Positions 6,962 to 10,880 of a DNA stretch of 10,880 nt are shown here, piece after piece. Numbering within the stretch: the first letter of the stretch is position 1; every line of letters starts with the position of its first letter. A model generated the notes under the pieces. That model saw only the letters and a list, made by a program, of their open reading frames with translations. It was not told the DNA's origin and ran no database searches. Both the position numbers and the translations under genes were made by a program. The stretch lies in the NCBI GenBank assembly GCA_017302355.1, contig JAFLDQ010000119.1, positions 1 to 10,880 on the forward strand. Reading direction: 5' to 3'. Origin of the DNA: Dechloromonas sp. (GTDB lineage Bacteria; Pseudomonadota; Gammaproteobacteria; Burkholderiales; Rhodocyclaceae).

Positions 6962-7731
6962 GCGGGGACGAACCAGCGCCGGCCGGCCTGCTCGCACTGG
7001 CGCAGCGGGTAGCCGTAGAGCGCGCTGAGCTTTTCGGCGGTCAGAACGGCGTCGACCGCGCCCAGCTCGCAGTGGCCGTCACCGTCGATCAGCAGCGCCC
7101 GGTCGCAGAAGCGGTGCGCCAGAGCCGGGTCGTGCAGGACCATGACGACGCCGGCGGTGCGGTCGCGCGCCGCGCCGGCGAACAGTTCGAGGACGGCCAT
7201 CTGATGGTTGAGGTCGAGGTGGGCGAGCGGCTCGTCGAGCAGGTAGAGCGGCGCCGCCTGGGTGAGCAGCGTGGCGATCGCCAGGCGCTGGCGCTCGCCG
7301 CCGGACAGGGTGTGGATCTGGCGCCGTTCGAGCCCGCCGAGACCGACCGCGGCTAGGGCGTTGCGCGCCAGTTCGGCATCGCGGGTGGTTTCCCAGTCCC
7401 AGCGGCCGAGGTGCGGATGACGGCCGGTCAGCGCGGTTTCGAGTACCGTCGACCCGAACGGGTCGGCCTGCACCTGCCCCAGCCAGGCGCGGCGCAGCGC
7501 CGCCTCGCGGGGGCCGAGTGCGGCGTAGGCGGCGCCGCCGAGATCGACGCTGCCGGCGATCGGCGAGCGGAGTCCGGCCAGCGTGGCGAGCAGGGTGGAC
7601 TTGCCGGCGCCGTTGCGCCCGAGAATGGCCAGACGCTGGCCGGCCTCGATATCCAGGTCGAGGGCGCGGGTGATGCAATGGCCGGCGATTTCGACCGCCA
7701 GCCCCCTGGTGGTCAGCAGCGGCGCGCTCAT
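6958..7731 (-). CDS. btuD: Cobalamin ABC transporter ATP-binding protein (BtuD-type)
   Basis: A 257-residue ABC ATPase of the iron-siderophore/vitamin B12 group, which powers the adjacent permease at the inner membrane. Walker A is GRNGAGKST (38-46), the Q-loop glutamine lies in GQVQADPF (85-92), the signature is LSGGERQR (142-149), Walker B is LYLLDEP (162-168), the D-loop HLD (171-173) and the switch histidine H200 in VLHD. All are intact, so it should hydrolyse ATP. Its ATG overlaps the permease stop by four bases (ATGA, 7728-7731) and there is no separate Shine-Dalgarno, which points to translational coupling. The cobalamin substrate is inferred from the riboswitch and receptor upstream; by sequence alone it could equally serve haem or siderophore uptake. 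It is the last gene of the operon seen here, and its stop codon interlocks with that of selO. Confidence 0.9.
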   Translation of the reverse strand: MSAPLLTTRGLAVEIAGHCITRALDLDIEAGQRLAILGRNGAGKSTLLATLAGLRSPIAGSVDLGGAAYAALGPREAALRRAWLGQVQADPFGSTVLETALTGRHPHLGRWDWETTRDAELARNALAAVGLGGLERRQIHTLSGGERQRLAIATLLTQAAPLYLLDEPLAHLDLNHQMAVLELFAGAARDRTAGVVMVLHDPALAHRFCDRALLIDGDGHCELGAVDAVLTAEKLSALYGYPLRQCEQAGRRWFVPA

Positions 7732-8705
7732 TTCGCGTGCCGGGAGAGCAGGAAGAGAAAGATCGGCACGCCGATCAATGCCGTCAGAACGCCGACCGGC
7801 AGCTGCTGCGGGGCGATCAGCGAGCGCGCCAGCGTGTCGGCGAGCATCAGCAGGGCGCCGCCGGCCAGCGCCGAGGCCGGCAGCAGCAGGCGCTGGTCGT
7901 TGCCGATGGCCAGCCGGACCAGATGCGGCACGACGAGGCCGATGAAGCCGATCGAGCCGGCGGTCGTCACCGCCGCCGCGGTGGCCAGCGATGCCAGCAG
8001 ATAAACGGCATGGCGCAGGCGGTCGACCGCGACACCGAGCGACTGTGCCTGCAGCAGGCCACGCGCGAGCAGGTTGAGTTCGCGCGCGAACGGCATCGCC
8101 AGCGTCAGCGCCACGGCGAGTACGGCCAGCGGCGGCCAGGCGGCGCCGGACTGCGCAAGATCGCCCATCAGCCAGAACAGCATGCCGCGCAGGCGATCGT
8201 CGGGGGCGATCGCCAGCATCAGGGCGACCAGTGCGCCGCAGCCGGCGGCGACGATGACCCCGGTCAGCAACAGCCGGGTCTGTGTCCAGCTGCCGTCGCC
8301 ATGGGCCAGCCCGAAGACCAGCAGCATGGCGCCGAGGGCTCCGGCGAAGGCCAGCCCGTCGATGGCGAGCGCCGGCAGGCCGATCAGGATGGCGAGCAAA
8401 GCGCCGGCGCCGGCGCCGCCGGAAATGCCGAGAATGTACGGATCGGCGAGCGGGTTGCGCAGCAGCACCTGCATCAGCGCGCCGGCCAGCGCCAGCAGGC
8501 CGCCGCAGGCGAAGCCGGCGAGGGCGCGCGGCAGGCGCAGTTCGCGGATGATGTCGGCACCGGGCGCATCGCGCCCGAGCAGCGCGGCGACGATGTCGCC
8601 CGCCGCGACCGGGATGCTGCCGGCCGCCAGCGCCGCCCAGAAACTCGCCAGTGCCAGCAGCACGAGGATGGCGAGGATCAGGACGGCGCGGCGGCGGTTG
8701 GGCAT
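7728..8705 (-). CDS. btuC: Cobalamin ABC transporter permease (FecCD/BtuC-type)
   Basis: A 325-residue polytopic inner-membrane permease of the FecCD family, which works as a homodimer with two BtuD-type ATPases. Hydrophobic segments run through the whole length, consistent with about ten helices (the first at about 8-28). Family motifs are RELRLPRALAGF (54-65), LLRNPLADPYILGISGGAGAGA (81-102) and the coupling-helix region GSIGFIGLVVPHLVR (250-264) that contacts the ATPase. The C-terminal QLPVGVLTALIGVPIFLFLL (301-320) is also typical. The ATG at 8705 shares its first base with the last base of the receptor's TGA (TGATG), so translation is probably coupled. A frame open upstream of this start lies inside the receptor gene and is rejected. 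Cobalamin specificity is inferred from context. Confidence 0.92.
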   Translation of the reverse strand: MPNRRRAVLILAILVLLALASFWAALAAGSIPVAAGDIVAALLGRDAPGADIIRELRLPRALAGFACGGLLALAGALMQVLLRNPLADPYILGISGGAGAGALLAILIGLPALAIDGLAFAGALGAMLLVFGLAHGDGSWTQTRLLLTGVIVAAGCGALVALMLAIAPDDRLRGMLFWLMGDLAQSGAAWPPLAVLAVALTLAMPFARELNLLARGLLQAQSLGVAVDRLRHAVYLLASLATAAAVTTAGSIGFIGLVVPHLVRLAIGNDQRLLLPASALAGGALLMLADTLARSLIAPQQLPVGVLTALIGVPIFLFLLSRHAK

Positions 8706-10687
8706 CAGCGGAAGTTGTAGCTCGCGGTCATCAGGAAGGTGCGTCCATCGGCCGGGTAGTAATAATAGTCCGACTGGAAGGTCGAATAGCCGGCGTAGGG
8801 CGAGTACTTCTCGTTGAAGGCGTTGAGCAGGCGCGCCGAGATCGACCACGGCTTGAAATTCCAGCCGGCCATGAAGTCGACCGTCGTGTAGCCGTCCAGT
8901 TTGTCGTGGGCGTTGGCGAAATCGCCGCTGTAGTAACGCTGGCCGACGTAGTTGACCACCGCCGTGTATTGGCCGATGGCGGCGCCGTCCCAGGTGAGCC
9001 GCGCCGACGCCTTGTTGTGCGGGACGAGCGGCACCTGCTTGCCGTCGTACACGCCCTCGCGGAACGTCGAATCGGCGTAGGTGTAGGTGGCGCGGGCCAG
9101 CAGCGAGGGAACGATGCGCCAGTCGGCTTCGAGTTCGATGCCCTGGCGGCGGGTCTTGTCGAGGTTGACGTTGGCGAAAACCGAGCCGTCGTAGGCGATT
9201 TCGTCTTCCAGATCCATCCGGTAGAACGCGGCGCGCGCCTTGACCGGGCCGGCGCTCACGCTGCCGCCGATTTCGCCGAGCCTGCCGGTCTGCGGCTTCA
9301 GGTTGCCGGCAAAGGTCGGGTTGCCGGTGAACGGGTCGTAGCCGAACAGCTCGTCGGTGTTGGCGAAGCGGAAGGTGGTCCCGCCCTTGCCGTAGACACG
9401 CCAGCCCTCGCCGCCATAGCTGAGGCCGAGATCCCAGGCGTTACGCGTGTACTCGGCGCTGCCGTGCATCGCCGGCGTCGTGCCCCAGAGTCCCGGGTAG
9501 GCATCCTGCCAGGCCGATTGCTCCATGCGCTGCCTGCGCGCGCCGAGCGTGCTGGCCAGCCCGGCGACCCATTCGGTGACGTTCTGGAAGTAGAAGGCGG
9601 TGCTGTCCTGCTCGGCGCCCTGGGAAGCGGCAGTCGTGTAGGTGGCGTCGATTTCGCCGGAATAATAGTCGAAACCAGCCACGGTCTCGCTCTTCAGGCT
9701 GCCGAGGCCGTGCTGCCAGCGCAGGCGCGGGGTAACCGACCAGTTGTCGCGCGTGCGGTCCGACTTGCTGCTGAACGAGGCGAAGTTGGCGTGGTAGTCC
9801 TGCTTATCATAGGAAACCTCGGCTTCGAAGCGCAGGGTGTCGGTGAGCGGCAGGGCGACGCCAGGACGCAGGCGGTAGCCGTCGCTGCGCTGCGAGTCGT
9901 TGGGGGTGGCCGCGGCCTGCGGGTTGGCCTGGTAGGCAGGGCTCAGCAAGGCGCCGGGCAGGCCGGAACGATCCTTGTATACCGCGTAGTCGAGGAAGGC
10001 CTCGCCCTTGCCGATGTAGAGTCCGCCGCGCCCGCTGAGGGCGGCCAGCTCGGCGTGCGAGTTGTCGCGCCACCCGTCGGTGTGGGCGTAGCGGGCGAAG
10101 GCGTTGGCGTAGCCGGTTTCGTTGCCGAAGGCGCCGTTGAGGTCGACGGTCTGTGTGTCGTAACTGCCGATGCCGACGGTGGCGCCAAAGCGCGGCGTAC
10201 CGGACTTGTCGGTGATGATGTTGACGACGCCGCCGGTCGCCTTGTCACCATACAGCACGGTGCCGGCGCCGCGCATGACTTCGATGCGCTGCACGCTGTC
10301 GAGCGGGATCGCGGACCAACTGATGCTGCCCATGTCGATCGGATTCATGCGCTGGCCGTCGAGCAGGATCAGCGTGTTGCTGCCGGCGGTTTCGCCGAAG
10401 CCGCGGATGTCGACCGTCGAGTCGATGCCGAGAGTGCCGTAGAGGGCGCGCACGTCGACGCCGGCGCTGCCCTTGAGCACGCTCGGCAGGTCGCGCGCCG
10501 GCGTGTTGCGGATGTCGTCGCGAGTGATGACGCTGACGTTGGCGGCGACGTTGGTGTCGGGTTCGCTGAAGCGGGTGGCGCTGACGATGACGGTGTCGAG
10601 TTCGGCCGGTGTAGCTTGCTGGGCCAGGGCCGGGGCGGCGAAAGCGACGGATACTGCCGCGGCGAGCGGCGTGAGACGTGGATTCAT
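8705..10687 (-). CDS. btuB: TonB-dependent vitamin B12 receptor (BtuB-type)
   Basis: A 660-residue outer-membrane receptor. Residues 1-22 form a signal peptide ending ALA before QQ. A TonB box, DTVIVSA, lies at 31-37, close to the DTLVVTA of E. coli BtuB. The plug domain covers about 45-160, with TVDIRGFGE (91-99), NTLILLDGQRMN (104-115), IEVMRGAGTVLYGDKATGG (135-153) and VVNIIT. The rest is a beta-barrel rich in aromatic residues, ending in YNFR, an aromatic strand with one extra Arg. The ATG at 10687 is preceded by AAAGGGAGA at good spacing and begins the signal peptide; a longer frame upstream runs into the riboswitch and is rejected. It is the first gene of the operon, overlapping the permease start by one base. 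The cobalamin substrate rests mainly on the upstream riboswitch; the protein is longer than E. coli BtuB (614). Confidence 0.92.
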   Translation of the reverse strand: MNPRLTPLAAAVSVAFAAPALAQQATPAELDTVIVSATRFSEPDTNVAANVSVITRDDIRNTPARDLPSVLKGSAGVDVRALYGTLGIDSTVDIRGFGETAGSNTLILLDGQRMNPIDMGSISWSAIPLDSVQRIEVMRGAGTVLYGDKATGGVVNIITDKSGTPRFGATVGIGSYDTQTVDLNGAFGNETGYANAFARYAHTDGWRDNSHAELAALSGRGGLYIGKGEAFLDYAVYKDRSGLPGALLSPAYQANPQAAATPNDSQRSDGYRLRPGVALPLTDTLRFEAEVSYDKQDYHANFASFSSKSDRTRDNWSVTPRLRWQHGLGSLKSETVAGFDYYSGEIDATYTTAASQGAEQDSTAFYFQNVTEWVAGLASTLGARRQRMEQSAWQDAYPGLWGTTPAMHGSAEYTRNAWDLGLSYGGEGWRVYGKGGTTFRFANTDELFGYDPFTGNPTFAGNLKPQTGRLGEIGGSVSAGPVKARAAFYRMDLEDEIAYDGSVFANVNLDKTRRQGIELEADWRIVPSLLARATYTYADSTFREGVYDGKQVPLVPHNKASARLTWDGAAIGQYTAVVNYVGQRYYSGDFANAHDKLDGYTTVDFMAGWNFKPWSISARLLNAFNEKYSPYAGYSTFQSDYYYYPADGRTFLMTASYNFR

Positions 10688-10690
10688 GGT

Positions 10691-10742
10691 TCTCCCTTTC
10701 CCGGCAGGCGTCCCCGCATGCCGGAATGACTGAAAAAGGAAG
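10691..10742 (-). promoter_or_regulatory. Probable Shine-Dalgarno-masking structure before btuB
   Basis: The btuB Shine-Dalgarno (AAAGGGAGA, minus strand, 10699-10691) directly follows a hairpin at 10724-10701 whose stem is CCGGCA/TGCCGG, extended inward by GCG/CGC around a GGGA loop. Just 5' of the hairpin, CTTCCTTT (10742-10735) can pair over eight positions with AAAGGGAG, with one G-U. A second segment, TCTCCC (10752-10747), is also exactly complementary to GGGAGA. The hairpin would bring the two sides together, hiding the ribosome site. I infer that this is the translational expression platform of the riboswitch. Confidence 0.5.
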
Positions 10743-10762
10743 CATCGGGAGATTGAACGCAG

Positions 10763-10775
10763 GCCGGAGACCGGC
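10763..10775 (-). other. Short GC hairpin between riboswitch and btuB
   Basis: GCCGG-TCT-CCGGC is a perfect five-base-pair stem with a three-base loop. No U-tract follows, so it is not an intrinsic terminator. It may form part of the switching region downstream of the aptamer. Confidence 0.35.
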
Positions 10776-10880
10776 GCCACACCCCCGTGGCACTTCCGCT
10801 GGTTTGTCCCAGGCCGGTATCCGGGCTCGCGAGTCTTGACGCGCCGCCTTCCCAGGTCGAAACCCAGTGGCATCATGGCG
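10776..10880 (-). ncRNA. Cobalamin riboswitch, 3' part (cut by the window edge)
   Basis: On the minus strand the typical cobalamin-aptamer landmarks appear in order. GCCACTGGG (10871-10863) and CCTGGGAAGG form the variable peripheral stem, followed by CGCGAGCC and the B12 box AGCCCGGATACCGGCC (10827-10812), close to the consensus AGYCAGRAGACCKGCC. CCTGGGACAAACC and a closing hairpin GCCAC-GGGGGT-GTGGC (10791-10776) follow. The 5' half of the aptamer, including its core and the first paired regions, lies beyond position 10880. Binding of adenosylcobalamin or a related form should lower expression of the downstream btuB-btuC-btuD operon. Its position about 90 bases before the btuB start fits. 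The exact 3' limit of the aptamer is uncertain. Confidence 0.9.

Noticed and set aside
8651..10729. A 692-codon open frame on the plus strand, antisense to btuB
   Set aside because: Its translation is a monotonous Ala/Gly/Val/Arg-rich string with no domain, while the minus strand encodes a complete TonB-dependent receptor with signal peptide, TonB box, plug motifs and a good ribosome site. It is a by-product of GC-rich codon use.
10688..10876. A 63-codon upstream extension of btuB
   Set aside because: It runs through the riboswitch and would place the clear signal peptide internally. The ATG at 10687 has a good Shine-Dalgarno.

Overview
The window is GC-rich, densely packed chromosomal DNA. 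It most likely comes from a betaproteobacterium, and the gene content suggests the Rhodocyclales (Dechloromonas/Azonexus/Accumulibacter-like). The taxonomic clues are an NDUFA9-like extended SDR directly followed by an HD-domain (multifunctional) Cca, small DUF2905 and DUF2721 membrane proteins, a SelO homologue ending in Cys-Ser-Ser, and a B12-riboswitch-led TonB receptor/ABC uptake operon. The assignment rests on family knowledge; no database search was run. No insertion sequences, phage genes, CRISPR arrays, rRNA or tRNA were seen.

Left part (1-2666): a relatively AT-rich leader of 223 bases precedes two co-directional genes, an NDUFA9-like NAD(P)-binding protein (224-1186) and the tRNA CCA-adding enzyme (1202-2440), 15 bases apart. 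The end of cca overlaps tail-to-tail with a 65-residue DUF2905 membrane protein on the minus strand. That gene diverges from an alpha/beta hydrolase (2667-3503).

Middle (3504-6961): about 300 bases without a convincing gene lead to a 319-residue protein I do not recognise (3800-4759). This converges on a DUF2721 membrane protein (4802-5275, minus). The DUF2721 gene diverges from selO (5450-6961), which encodes a pseudokinase-fold protein AMPylase with its key residues intact.

Right part (6958-10880, minus strand): a compact B12 uptake operon is read from the right edge. It starts with the 3' half of a cobalamin riboswitch, cut by the window end, and continues with a BtuB-type TonB-dependent receptor, a FecCD/BtuC-type permease and a BtuD-type ATPase. 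The three genes are joined by 1- and 4-base stop/start overlaps. When cobalamin is plentiful the riboswitch should repress the operon; when it is scarce, the receptor carries the vitamin across the outer membrane and the permease/ATPase pair across the inner one. The periplasmic binding protein (BtuF) is not in the window. The last gene and selO are convergent and their stop codons share the four bases CTAG.

I found no clearly new multi-gene system. The points most worth checking are the unrecognised 319-residue protein, a Shine-Dalgarno-masking structure between riboswitch and btuB, a near-identical 15-base motif in two distant intergenic regions, and the two tail-to-tail gene overlaps.
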